Shown piece after piece: positions 47,687 to 56,666 of a stretch of 64,000 bases of DNA. The stretch is taken from NCBI GenBank assembly GCA_016713505.1, contig JADJPA010000001.1:434001-498000 (forward strand), in the 5' to 3' direction. Under the pieces are notes generated by a model that did no database searches, was not told the origin of the DNA, and worked only from the letters and a program-made list of their open reading frames with translations. The position numbers and the translations under genes were made by a program. Source of the DNA: Candidatus Competibacteraceae bacterium (lineage in GTDB: Bacteria; Pseudomonadota; Gammaproteobacteria; Competibacterales; Competibacteraceae). Numbering within the stretch: the stretch's first letter is position 1; every line of letters starts with the position of its first letter.

Positions 47687-49726
47687 ATGAAAGGGCAGCA
47701 GGCGTATAGACGGTTCGGCGCGGTGCCAGCACTAATGGTAGGGGCTGGTCTGAGCTTCACGACCGGATTCGCGGGAGCTGGCGAGCCGGATTTGACCCAG
47801 TTCAGCATCGAAGATCTGATGCAAGTCAAAGTGGTGTCGGCCGCCAAAATCGAACAATCCCTGCAAGATACGGCGGCGGCGATTTTCGTCATCACCGCCG
47901 ACGATATCCGCCGGTCGGGCGCGACCAGCATCCCCGAGGCGCTACGGCTCGCGCCCGGCGTGGAAGCGGCGCGCATCGATGCCAGCCGCTGGTCGGTCAC
48001 CATCCGCGGCTTCAACGGCCGCTTCGCCAACAAATTGCTGGTGATGGTCGACGGGCGCTCCATTTACACGCCGCTGTTTTCCGGCGTGCATTGGGAGGTG
48101 CAGGGTCCGCCGCTGGACGAGATCGAGCGCATCGAAGTGATCCGGGGTCCCGGTGGTAGCCTGTGGGGCGCCAACGCCGTCAACGGCGTGATCAACATCA
48201 TTACCCGACGCGCCGGGGATACTTTCGGAGGACTGGCGACGCTGACCGCGGGCACCGAGGAGCGAGCCATCGCCGGCGTGCGCCTTGGCGGCCGACTGGG
48301 CGAGCGGTCGCAGTATCGCGTATACGGGCAATTTGCCGAACGCGATGGCCTGGTCGCGACGGACGGGCATGATGCCGGCGATGGCTGGCGCATCGGCAAG
48401 GGCGGTTTTCGGCTGGACTGGACGCCCTCGACCGCCGACACGTTCATCGTGCAAGGCGATCTCTACAATGCCGATTTCGAACAGAATTTCGTGCTACCCA
48501 GCTTCGCGCCGCCGTACGCGACCCGTTCGTTGGCCTCGGTCGACGCGACCGGCGGCAGCTTGCAAGCCCGCTGGGAGCGGCAGTATTCGGCCACCTCAAA
48601 GATCAGCTTGCAGGCTTACTACCAGTATGAGGACCGCAAGGACCCGCTGTATGTCGCCGATCTGGATACCTTCGATCTCGATTTTCAGCACAGTTTTCCG
48701 CTGGGCGACCGGCAGGAAATCGTGTGGGGGCTGGGTTATCGGACCAATCGGGATCAGTTTACCGATACGGCCATCAGTAAGGTCAGGCCCGCTCGGTCGA
48801 CCGCCGAACTGTTCAGCGCTTTCGTGCAGGATCAATTCGAACTGGTTCCGAAGCGCTTGTATTTGACCGGCGGCGTCAAGGTGGAGCATAACGACCTCAG
48901 CGGCTGGGAATGGCAGCCCAGCGCGCGGGCGCTCTGGACGCCGCATCCCGACCACCGGCTGTGGGCAGCGGCCTCGCGCGCCGTGCGCACGCTCTCGCGC
49001 GGCGAGCAAGATGCGGAGCGGATCAATGTGTTGATCGCGCCGCCTTCGCCTTTTACCGGTAACTTGCCCGCGCTGGTATCTCTCGGCAGCGGGAAGCGGA
49101 CGCTCGATCCAGAGGAGCTGACCGCTTACGAGATCGGCTATCGCGCTCGCCTGACCGAGCAGCTTTCCGTCGATGCCACGTTTTTTTACCATGATTACGA
49201 CCGCTTGCTGGTCGGAAATCTTGGAACGCCTTTGTTTGAAGCCACGCCGCCGCATCTGTTGCTGCCGATTTTCCTGACCAATACCGGCTCGGGCGCTAAG
49301 AGCGGCTTCGAATTGGCGTCGGACTGGCGACCGGCCGACCGCTGGCGTTTGCGCTTGACGTATTCCTACTTGGACTCCGATCTAAACGATGACGTTACTG
49401 GCGGTCCTATTTATAGTGATGGCAATCACCAGCAGGTTTCGTTATTTTCATCTTGGAATCCACGAGACGATCTGGATGTCGATGTATGGCTGCGCTATGT
49501 CGACGGCAATGAAACCAATCGGGTCTCTTATACCGGAGCCAATAAGATCAAACCCTATGCGAGCTTGGATCTGCGGCTGGCTTGGCGCCCTCGCAAAGAG
49601 CTCGAACTCTCGTTGGTCGGCGCTAATTTGTTGGAGGATCGCCACTTGGAATTCGTGCAGGAAGCTTTCGCGTTCCCGGTCGAAGTGGAGCGCAGCCTTT
49701 ATGGCCAAGTGAAATGGGCTTTCTGA
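47687..49726 (+). CDS. TonB-dependent outer-membrane receptor
   Basis: A 679-residue outer-membrane receptor. After the signal peptide (about residues 1-31) comes a plug domain: EDLMQVKVVSAAKIEQSLQDTAAAIFV split at the TonB-box-like region, then IPEALRLAPGVEAARI, RGFNGRFANKLLVMVDGR and VIRGPGGSLWGANAVNGVINI. The barrel ends in the aromatic GQVKWAF. The family opening resembles receptors of unknown ligand that are found beside YfiR/DUF4154 genes and sensory kinases. Its last 13 bases overlap the next yfiR-like gene, so they are co-translated. Ligand unknown. Confidence 0.93.
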   Translation: MKGQQAYRRFGAVPALMVGAGLSFTTGFAGAGEPDLTQFSIEDLMQVKVVSAAKIEQSLQDTAAAIFVITADDIRRSGATSIPEALRLAPGVEAARIDASRWSVTIRGFNGRFANKLLVMVDGRSIYTPLFSGVHWEVQGPPLDEIERIEVIRGPGGSLWGANAVNGVINIITRRAGDTFGGLATLTAGTEERAIAGVRLGGRLGERSQYRVYGQFAERDGLVATDGHDAGDGWRIGKGGFRLDWTPSTADTFIVQGDLYNADFEQNFVLPSFAPPYATRSLASVDATGGSLQARWERQYSATSKISLQAYYQYEDRKDPLYVADLDTFDLDFQHSFPLGDRQEIVWGLGYRTNRDQFTDTAISKVRPARSTAELFSAFVQDQFELVPKRLYLTGGVKVEHNDLSGWEWQPSARALWTPHPDHRLWAAASRAVRTLSRGEQDAERINVLIAPPSPFTGNLPALVSLGSGKRTLDPEELTAYEIGYRARLTEQLSVDATFFYHDYDRLLVGNLGTPLFEATPPHLLLPIFLTNTGSGAKSGFELASDWRPADRWRLRLTYSYLDSDLNDDVTGGPIYSDGNHQQVSLFSSWNPRDDLDVDVWLRYVDGNETNRVSYTGANKIKPYASLDLRLAWRPRKELELSLVGANLLEDRHLEFVQEAFAFPVEVERSLYGQVKWAF

Positions 49727-50349
49727 AACGCTCACCACACCCCGTTTCATCCAACGGTTATCGGGTTGTGACCCACTCGCGGGCCGCGAGCGGGCGATCT
49801 CGCCAGGCATCGGGTTGGTGGCATTGGCTAGCGGTAGCGCCTAAGTGGTTGCTGGGTGGTTTGTTACTGGCCGTCGAGCTTCAGGCCGGTGAATTCGATG
49901 AATACGCCGTCAAGGCGGCTTATCTCTACAATTTCGCCAAGTTCGTGGAATGGCCGGCCGAGGCGTTCGCCGACCCGACGGCGGCTTTGACCATTTGTAT
50001 AGCCGGCGACAACCCATTCGGTGATGCGCTGGCAACACTCTCCGGCAAGATGGTGGAGAGCCATGCGGTGATGGTGCGTCACATTCCCGCGGCGACCGGC
50101 CTCGACCAGTGCCATATCGTCTTTATCGGGCGCGCCGAGCAAGGGCGAATCAAGCCCCTGCTGGCCAAACTCGCGCGCCTGCCGATACTGACCGTCAGCG
50201 ACAGTAGCGATTTCGCTCAGGGAGGTGGGATGATCGGCTTGATCGAGGCCGAACAGCGCATTCGTTTCAACATCAATCTGGCCGCTACCCGTCAGGCTAA
50301 TCTCAAGCTGAGCTCCCAGCTGCTCAAGTTGGCCACCATCGTGGAATAG
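49714..50349 (+). CDS. YfiR/DUF4154 family periplasmic protein (second copy)
   Basis: A 211-residue YfiR-type protein whose start lies inside the TonB receptor gene (13-base overlap). It has a longer, basic N-terminal lead (about 40 residues) before the hydrophobic WLLGGLLLAVELQAGEF; internal starts are possible. The family pattern is plain: YAVKAAYLYNFAKFVEWP, a TICIAGDNPFG strand and IRFNINLAATRQANLKLSSQLLKLA at the end. It precedes a CHASE8-containing hybrid kinase by 17 bases, so it probably gates that kinase in the way YfiR gates YfiN. Confidence 0.85.
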   Translation: MGFLKRSPHPVSSNGYRVVTHSRAASGRSRQASGWWHWLAVAPKWLLGGLLLAVELQAGEFDEYAVKAAYLYNFAKFVEWPAEAFADPTAALTICIAGDNPFGDALATLSGKMVESHAVMVRHIPAATGLDQCHIVFIGRAEQGRIKPLLAKLARLPILTVSDSSDFAQGGGMIGLIEAEQRIRFNINLAATRQANLKLSSQLLKLATIVE

Positions 50350-50366
50350 GGTGGTAGAGAACCTGC

Positions 50367-53273
50367 ATGATCGCCTTTGACAAGCTGTCGGTAAAAAATA
50401 AATTGATGGCGGTCATGCTGCTGACCAACGCCCTGGTATTGCTGGCGGTCGGGGTGGCGCTGCTCGTCAACGAAACCGTTTCCCAACGCAAGGTCGCTCA
50501 GGCGCAGTTGATCACCTTGGCCGATGTCATCGGCGCCAACGCCGCTTCCGCGCTGCTTTTCAACGACCTCAAGGCGCTCGAACAAAATCTGGCGGTGCTG
50601 CGCGCCAAACCTGATGTGCCCTATGCAGCCATCGACGATCCCGACGAAAAGCTGCTGGCTGAATACCGCGTGCCCGGCTTGACGGACCTGCAACGGAATC
50701 AAGCACGCCAGTGGCATAAGGAACTGGAAGTCCAATACGAGAGGCCGGGCGCGACGGTCAAGCAGTCCGTGATCAGCGAAGGCGGACTGTTTGGAATCCA
50801 GTCGCGAATGTTGGCCGTCAAGGTGCCTATAGCTCAGGATAACCAACTCCTTGGCTACGTCGAGATTTATTCGGATCTGCGGGATCTGAGCGGAAGCTTG
50901 CAACGCTACTATTGGATTCTCGCGGGCTTGCTGGCGGGATCGCTGGTTTTGGCGGCCTTGTTGGCGGCGCGGTTTCAAAAGGTGATTTCGGCGCCGATCG
51001 TGAGCTTGCGCCAAGCCATGAGCGGCATCGCCGATACCCGAGATTATTCGGTTCGGGTACCCCGCACCACCTCCGATGAATTAGGGGCGCTGGTGGACGG
51101 ATTCAACGGCATGTTGACCCACATCCAGCAGCGCGACGCGGAGTTGGCCACTTATAACGCCCGCCTGGAACAAGACGTTGCCGCGCGCACCGACGATCTT
51201 TCACTCGCCAACGCCGAACTGTGCGGTTTGGTTCAGGAACTCAGTGACGCCAAGGAACGGGCCGAGGCGGTCAGTCAGGCCAAATCCCAGTTCCTGGCCA
51301 ACATGAGCCACGAAATCCGCACTCCCATGAACGGCGTGCTGGGCATGGCCGATTTATTGTTGGGCACCGAATTGGGCCCCAAGCAGCAATGGTTCGCCAA
51401 GATCATCAAACAGTCCGGGACCAACCTGCTCCGAATCATCAACGATGTTCTGGATTTCTCCAAGATCGAAGCGGGCAAACTGGAATTGGAGAGCGTGGAG
51501 TTTTCGCTGCGGGCATTAGTTGAGGAAGCGACCATGCTCTTCGCTGAAAGCGCGCAACGCAAGGGTTTAGAGCTGGTTTGTGCGATGCCGCCGCAAGCGC
51601 TTTGGGTGCGAGGCGATCCGGGACGGTTGCGGCAGATCTTGAGCAATTTGCTGGGTAACGCCATCAAATTCACCGAGCGGGGTGAAATCGTGTTGCGGGT
51701 GGTGGTGCTGGATACGCCCTCGGATAGTCTTTGCGTGCAATTCGTCGTGAGTGATTCTGGTATTGGCATCCCGATGCTAGACCAGCAGCGTATTTTCAGC
51801 GCGTTCGACCAAGCCGATGGGTCGATGACTCGCAAGTATGGCGGGACCGGACTGGGTCTGACCATCTCCAAGCAGCTGGTGGAATTGATGGGGGGCGTAA
51901 TATCGGTCAACAGCGCTGAAGGGCGCGGTTCGGCCTTCGGATTTGTGCTGCGAATGGAGCGACCGGCAACCGCTCCCGCCGAACCCGCCCTCACCGCCGA
52001 ACTGCCGCGGGCTCGGCTGTTGGTCGTCGACGACAATCCCACCAGCGCCAGCATCGTGCGCGAGCAATTGATGGGGTGGGGTTTGCGGGCGGATACCGCC
52101 GCCACCAGCAAAGACGCTTTGCGGCAATTGCGCGCCGCTTGCATCGCTGGCGATCCCTACCAGATCGCGCTGCTGGACGAGCAGATGCCAGAAATTAGCG
52201 GCCCGGATCTCGCCCTGGCGATTCGTGCGGATCTCCAACTGCGCGATACCCTGCTGGTGCTGTTGGCGATCTCGATGTTTCAGGAGTCGCTGCGCGAAAA
52301 GTCGCTACGGGCGAAGTTCGAGGCCCAACTCAACAAGCCGGTCCTGCAAACGCCGTTGCGAGAATGCTTGCGCCAGTTGCTGGCGGGTGATGGCGCGGAG
52401 CCGCTTTCCAGAGCCGTAATAAACCCGGAGTGTCAGCCAGATTTGACGCAATATCCGGGCGCGCGCATTCTGGTGGTCGAGGATAATCTGGTGAACCAGG
52501 AAGTCGCCAGCGCCACGCTCTTGCAGTTCGGCTGCGACGTGACGATCGTCAACAACGGTCAAGAAGGACTCGAAAGGTTGGAGCGGGAATCTTACGATCT
52601 GGTGTTGATGGATTGTCAGATGCCGGTGATGGATGGCTTTCAAGCCACCGAGCTGATTCGCAAGCGCGAGCGCCATGCGGCGTTGGCGAAGGATCGGCCC
52701 GGGAAACGCCAAGCGGTCGTGGCCTTGACCGCCCACGCCATCAGCGGGGATCGCGATCGCTGTCTGAAAGTGGGCATGGACGATTACTTGAGCAAGCCCT
52801 TTAGCCGGGAGGATATGAGCGTGATCTTAAAGCGATGGCTGCCCGCTGCGTTAGCCAAGTCTCCCACTCCCCAAGCGCCAGAGGTTAATGCCGGATCGTC
52901 GTCCGCTGAAGCGGCTGAGCCTGTGGCTGCGAGCATCGATCAAGAGGTTTTGGAAAAAATCCGGACGCTCGAACGCAACGGCGCCCCCAATCTGGTGGCT
53001 CGGTTGGTGGGGCTTTATCTAAAGGGAACGCCGCCGCTGATCGAACAGATGAAGAAAGCGTGCGCCGATGCGGATTGCGGCGCGCTGCGCATGGCGGCGC
53101 ATACCTTGAAGTCCAGCAGCGCCAACGTCGGCGCCATGAAGCTTCATGAATTGTGCAAGGAATTGGAGTCACAGGCGCGCAACCAGCAAATCGACGATGC
53201 GGCGGAGCGGATCGCCGGTATCGAACAGGCCTTTCTGGCGGCTCAGAGCGTGTTGCATCAAGAGCTCGCCTGA
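50367..53273 (+). CDS. CHASE8 hybrid histidine kinase with two receivers and HPt
   Basis: A 968-residue BarA-type tripartite kinase. Order: membrane helix (about 14-35), CHASE8 sensor (VIGANAASALLFND, KPDVPYAAID), second helix (about 188-208), HAMP, coiled coil, HisKA (phosphoacceptor in NMSHEIRTPMNG, His about 315), HATPase (GGTGLGLTIS), receiver 1 (about 548-668, acceptor in LLDEQMPEISG), receiver 2 (about 698-825, LMDCQMPVMDG, LSKPF) and HPt (about 855-960, AAHTLKSSSANVG, His about 912). All phosphoacceptors are present, so it can run a full relay to an unlinked regulator. Its sensor is the same kind as that of the diguanylate cyclase 4 kb upstream. Confidence 0.94.
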   Translation: MIAFDKLSVKNKLMAVMLLTNALVLLAVGVALLVNETVSQRKVAQAQLITLADVIGANAASALLFNDLKALEQNLAVLRAKPDVPYAAIDDPDEKLLAEYRVPGLTDLQRNQARQWHKELEVQYERPGATVKQSVISEGGLFGIQSRMLAVKVPIAQDNQLLGYVEIYSDLRDLSGSLQRYYWILAGLLAGSLVLAALLAARFQKVISAPIVSLRQAMSGIADTRDYSVRVPRTTSDELGALVDGFNGMLTHIQQRDAELATYNARLEQDVAARTDDLSLANAELCGLVQELSDAKERAEAVSQAKSQFLANMSHEIRTPMNGVLGMADLLLGTELGPKQQWFAKIIKQSGTNLLRIINDVLDFSKIEAGKLELESVEFSLRALVEEATMLFAESAQRKGLELVCAMPPQALWVRGDPGRLRQILSNLLGNAIKFTERGEIVLRVVVLDTPSDSLCVQFVVSDSGIGIPMLDQQRIFSAFDQADGSMTRKYGGTGLGLTISKQLVELMGGVISVNSAEGRGSAFGFVLRMERPATAPAEPALTAELPRARLLVVDDNPTSASIVREQLMGWGLRADTAATSKDALRQLRAACIAGDPYQIALLDEQMPEISGPDLALAIRADLQLRDTLLVLLAISMFQESLREKSLRAKFEAQLNKPVLQTPLRECLRQLLAGDGAEPLSRAVINPECQPDLTQYPGARILVVEDNLVNQEVASATLLQFGCDVTIVNNGQEGLERLERESYDLVLMDCQMPVMDGFQATELIRKRERHAALAKDRPGKRQAVVALTAHAISGDRDRCLKVGMDDYLSKPFSREDMSVILKRWLPAALAKSPTPQAPEVNAGSSSAEAAEPVAASIDQEVLEKIRTLERNGAPNLVARLVGLYLKGTPPLIEQMKKACADADCGALRMAAHTLKSSSANVGAMKLHELCKELESQARNQQIDDAAERIAGIEQAFLAAQSVLHQELA

Positions 53274-53301
53274 GCTGTGGGCCGGCTTGGCCGGTGGCCG
53301 C

Positions 53302-55332
53302 TCAGCCGGAGCTTCCGGGGGCCGGCTCGATGGCCAAGACCGGTTTCATCCGCGATCCCAGTGGCCGATCGGCTTGCGGCAAACCCAAACGCTGCGTGTA
53401 AATGACGGCGTACTCCAACACGCGCTGGACGTAGTTTCGCGTTTCTTGGTAGGGGATGGTTTCCGCCCAGATATCGGCCGGCACGGGCGCGCGGGCCGGC
53501 AACCACTGCGCGACCTTGCTGGGTCCGGCGTTGTAGGCGGCGGTGGCCAATACTGGATTGCCTTGCAAGCGCTCCAACATTTGTTGGAGATAGCGGACGC
53601 CCAGGCGCAGGTTGGCATCGGGTTGCAGCAGCGACTCGGGCGCGCCGTCGGTGGCATCACCCGATTGGCGGGCGATGTCCCGGCCGGTGGCCGGCATGAG
53701 CTGCATCAGGCCCAGCGCGCCCACCGGCGAGCGGGCGGCGGGTTGGAAGCTGCTTTCCTGGCGGATGATGGCATAGACCCAGGCCGGGTCTAGGGTGTTG
53801 GCACGCGCGTTGTCCAGCACGCCATTTTTATAGGCCAGCGGAAAGCGCACGTTCAGATCGTCCCAATACTCGGCGCGGGCCAGGGTGGCGATGGCTTGGG
53901 AGTGCCACTCCCAACGGTCGGCCAGCAGCGCGGCTTGTTGCAGCGTTGGGCGGTCGAAGCTTTGAATGGCTTGCCGCCACTCGGCGGCGGCTTGCGGCTC
54001 TCGCCCCAAGATGTACAGCTCTCGCGCCCGCTGCAAGCCGACAGCACCGGCCAGCAGCCCGTCCAGTTCGAGCGCCGATGCTTTCAAGGGGGTATTGGCG
54101 ATGGCGTAGGGCGTACCGAGTCGGTCGGCGGCCAGAAAGCCGTAATAGTCGCGCTGGCCGGCGATCTTTGCATAGGCCCGCCGGGCTTCGCTCCTTCGGT
54201 CCAGCATCTCCAGCAACCGGCCCCGCCAATAGTGCCAGCGCGGCTTGTCGCGTTCCGGAGCCGGTAATTGATCCAGCCAGTGTAAGGCCGCCGCCCACTG
54301 GTTCTCGTGCAGGCAAACTCTGACCCGCCATTCTCGCACTGCATCGTCCACCGCCGGCTCCGGTAAGGCGGTCAACCGCGCCAGCGCGGTCGGATGGTAG
54401 TCGCTGGCGATCCACAGCGCCAGTTGTCGCTCCACCTCCACCCAGTGCGAGGCGAGCGCTCGGTAGCGCTCCTTGAGGGTGTCTAGCGCCGCCGCCGCCG
54501 CCAGAGCATCCCGTTTGCCCCACTGTTTCAGTGCGTCCGCGAAGATGGCTCCGCTTCGGGGATCGTCGCCCCGGATGCGGCCGGCGTCCAAAATCAGTTG
54601 CGGATTGTCGGCGACGGCCAGCCAAAGGTCGGCCAGCGGCTGATCGGCGGCCGACAACTCCGGGCGCAGGAAGCGCGCCAGCCTGAGATTGCGCTCGGTC
54701 ATCGCCAGGGTGAAGCGCTGCCAGAGCAAAGCGACCGGGGGGCCGCCCTGAGTCCGCCAGAGAGCGATCACCGGGTCGCAACTGGCGGGCAGGGAGCCGC
54801 CGCGCAACCAAAATGCCTCGAAATCGTGCAGCGCCCGTTCGCCTTGTCCGGTAGCAAGCAGGGCTTGCCGGCGCCAGCATTCGAAACGGGGATCGCGGGA
54901 AGGAGTGGCGTCGCGCAGGTAATCATCCCAGCGCTGGGCCGAGGCGAGCTGCCGCAACCAAGCGTCGCGCAGCTTGCCCGCCAGCGGCGAATCGCTGTAG
55001 TTTTGCAAGAACTCACGAACTTCGGCAGCGGGCAATTCCGCCAGCCGCCGTGACAGCGCCTGATAACGCAGGTACGGGTAAAGCGAGTAGCCAAGGAGCG
55101 TGGAGTAATCCGCTGGCTCTCCGTTTTGCAACAAGCGATCCAGGGTTTGAAAGCGTTCGCGCCCGCTTTGCGGCGATTCGGTCGCGCCGACATCGCCGGC
55201 CACGCTGGAAACGAGGAGGAGGAGTGGGAGCGCACGCCATCGTTTGGGCGGGCGCCAACCGCCGTTGCCGGAGGCAGCGGCGGCGGGAGTCGCAGAGTGC
55301 GCGCCGCCGTGCCCGGAACGGCGTTGGATCAT
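53302..55332 (-). CDS. slt: Soluble lytic murein transglycosylase
   Basis: Cleaves peptidoglycan glycan strands with formation of 1,6-anhydromuropeptides in the periplasm. The product (about 676 residues from the ATG at 55332) has a signal peptide (RALPLLLLVSSVAGDVGATE), a long alpha-superhelical doughnut region and a C-terminal lysozyme-like domain. The catalytic glutamate is in AIIRQESSFQP (about 525), with SPVGALGLMQLMPAT and AAYNAGPSKV conserved. I use the later ATG because the upstream extension to 55389 overlaps the previous gene. Seven bases separate it from the other transglycosylase gene. Confidence 0.93.
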   Translation of the reverse strand: MIQRRSGHGGAHSATPAAAASGNGGWRPPKRWRALPLLLLVSSVAGDVGATESPQSGRERFQTLDRLLQNGEPADYSTLLGYSLYPYLRYQALSRRLAELPAAEVREFLQNYSDSPLAGKLRDAWLRQLASAQRWDDYLRDATPSRDPRFECWRRQALLATGQGERALHDFEAFWLRGGSLPASCDPVIALWRTQGGPPVALLWQRFTLAMTERNLRLARFLRPELSAADQPLADLWLAVADNPQLILDAGRIRGDDPRSGAIFADALKQWGKRDALAAAAALDTLKERYRALASHWVEVERQLALWIASDYHPTALARLTALPEPAVDDAVREWRVRVCLHENQWAAALHWLDQLPAPERDKPRWHYWRGRLLEMLDRRSEARRAYAKIAGQRDYYGFLAADRLGTPYAIANTPLKASALELDGLLAGAVGLQRARELYILGREPQAAAEWRQAIQSFDRPTLQQAALLADRWEWHSQAIATLARAEYWDDLNVRFPLAYKNGVLDNARANTLDPAWVYAIIRQESSFQPAARSPVGALGLMQLMPATGRDIARQSGDATDGAPESLLQPDANLRLGVRYLQQMLERLQGNPVLATAAYNAGPSKVAQWLPARAPVPADIWAETIPYQETRNYVQRVLEYAVIYTQRLGLPQADRPLGSRMKPVLAIEPAPGSSG

Positions 55333-55339
55333 GCCGGCG

Positions 55340-56386
55340 TTACTTGTCGTTACCGGCAAATAGCGGAGCGCGATTCGACGATGCGGCAACCCGGTTTGGC
55401 TCGGCGGAGTAAACCACCGGAGGGCGGCTGCGACTGATGTTCCCCGCTCCGCTGGCGCCCACCACGATCCTGGTGCCGGTAGGCGTCATATAAGTCCGAG
55501 GAATGGCGGCTGATCCGGTGCTGGCGAAAGTCCTGCCGCCGCGCGGGGTGATGACGGTGACGCCGCCGCTGCCGCGGTTGCCGTAGCCGGTGCTGCCTCC
55601 GCCGTAACCGCTGCTGTAGTAGGTATAACCGTTGTTGTAAGCGTTGTAAGCCAGCGGGCTACCGGTCGCGCCCGTTCCGTAGGATGCGGTGTTGTAGGGG
55701 ACGCCTCCCTTGTATTGCTGGTAGAAGCCCAAAACCCGCCCGACGTAGGTTTGCGTTTCCCGGTAGGGCGGGATTTGATTGCCGTATTTTTGCACCGCGC
55801 CCTCGCCGGCGTTATAGGCCGCCACCGCCAGACGGGTGTCGTTGAAGTTGTCGAGGAGCCAGCGCAAATAGCGCGCGCCGCCGTGCATGTTGGCGATCGG
55901 ATCGTAGGCGTTGGCGACGCCGAAACGGGCGGCGGTGCCGGGCATCAGTTGCATCAACCCCATCGCGCCCTTGGGCGATACCGCCCAGGGGTTGTAAGAC
56001 GATTCGGCGCTGATCACGGCGTGCATCAGGGCGGGATCGAGCTGATACTGCGTCGCGATGCGGTGGACGTCGGCGGCGAAGCGCTGGCGGTTTTCCTCGT
56101 TGACCCGCGAAGGTCTGCTCCAAGCCCTGGGGCTAGAGTAATAATTGCGTTGGCCCCTGAGGATGGCGGGACCGTACAAGGTGCTGGGCGCAAAGCTGGA
56201 GGTCTGCGCGGATTCCCGGCGATAGGCCGGGGTGCGCATCACCAACTTGTAACGGGGGTCGTTGGGAACATTGCTGAGATTGCGGATACCGTTCTTGTCG
56301 ACAAAGGCGTAAATATCCGCCTGAACGGGGTTGCAAACCATCATCACCGCCACGGGCACCAAACCGGCCAATAGCCGCCGCTTCAT
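55340..56386 (-). CDS. Lytic transglycosylase with glycine/tyrosine-rich tail
   Basis: A 348-residue exported transglycosylase. After the signal peptide (about 1-23) is a short DUF4124-like segment (DIYAFVDKNGIRNLSNVP), then the SLT domain: catalytic glutamate in AVISAESSYNPWAVSPKGAMGLMQLMPGT (split; Glu about 128) and AAYNAGEGAVQKYGN. The C-terminal 120 residues are low-complexity, rich in Gly, Tyr, Ser and Asn (about 235-290), and end in a serine/proline tail. Such a tail is not needed for catalysis and may bind peptidoglycan or be disordered. It is the first gene of a two-gene unit with slt. Confidence 0.9.
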   Translation of the reverse strand: MKRRLLAGLVPVAVMMVCNPVQADIYAFVDKNGIRNLSNVPNDPRYKLVMRTPAYRRESAQTSSFAPSTLYGPAILRGQRNYYSSPRAWSRPSRVNEENRQRFAADVHRIATQYQLDPALMHAVISAESSYNPWAVSPKGAMGLMQLMPGTAARFGVANAYDPIANMHGGARYLRWLLDNFNDTRLAVAAYNAGEGAVQKYGNQIPPYRETQTYVGRVLGFYQQYKGGVPYNTASYGTGATGSPLAYNAYNNGYTYYSSGYGGGSTGYGNRGSGGVTVITPRGGRTFASTGSAAIPRTYMTPTGTRIVVGASGAGNISRSRPPVVYSAEPNRVAASSNRAPLFAGNDK

Positions 56387-56666
56387 TGGGTTCTCCTATT
56401 CTTATCCAGTAAAAGCTGAGGGGTGGCTGACAGTCTGATGACCGTTTTGACCCCAGCGGGAGAGTCGAGTATCTGTCGGTCGATAGTATTAGATTAACAC
56501 AATCCACGCTATTGCAACCCGCCGTGCGGACCAACAAGGAACTATTTTAGCGGATCGTAAATGAACTTTTTGAATAATCTACTAAAATTAATCCATCGAT
56601 AGCGTGGGTTGGCAGACCTTGAGCCACCGATTATTCCTTCCAGTCGAGCCAGTACGAGAAACGCTC

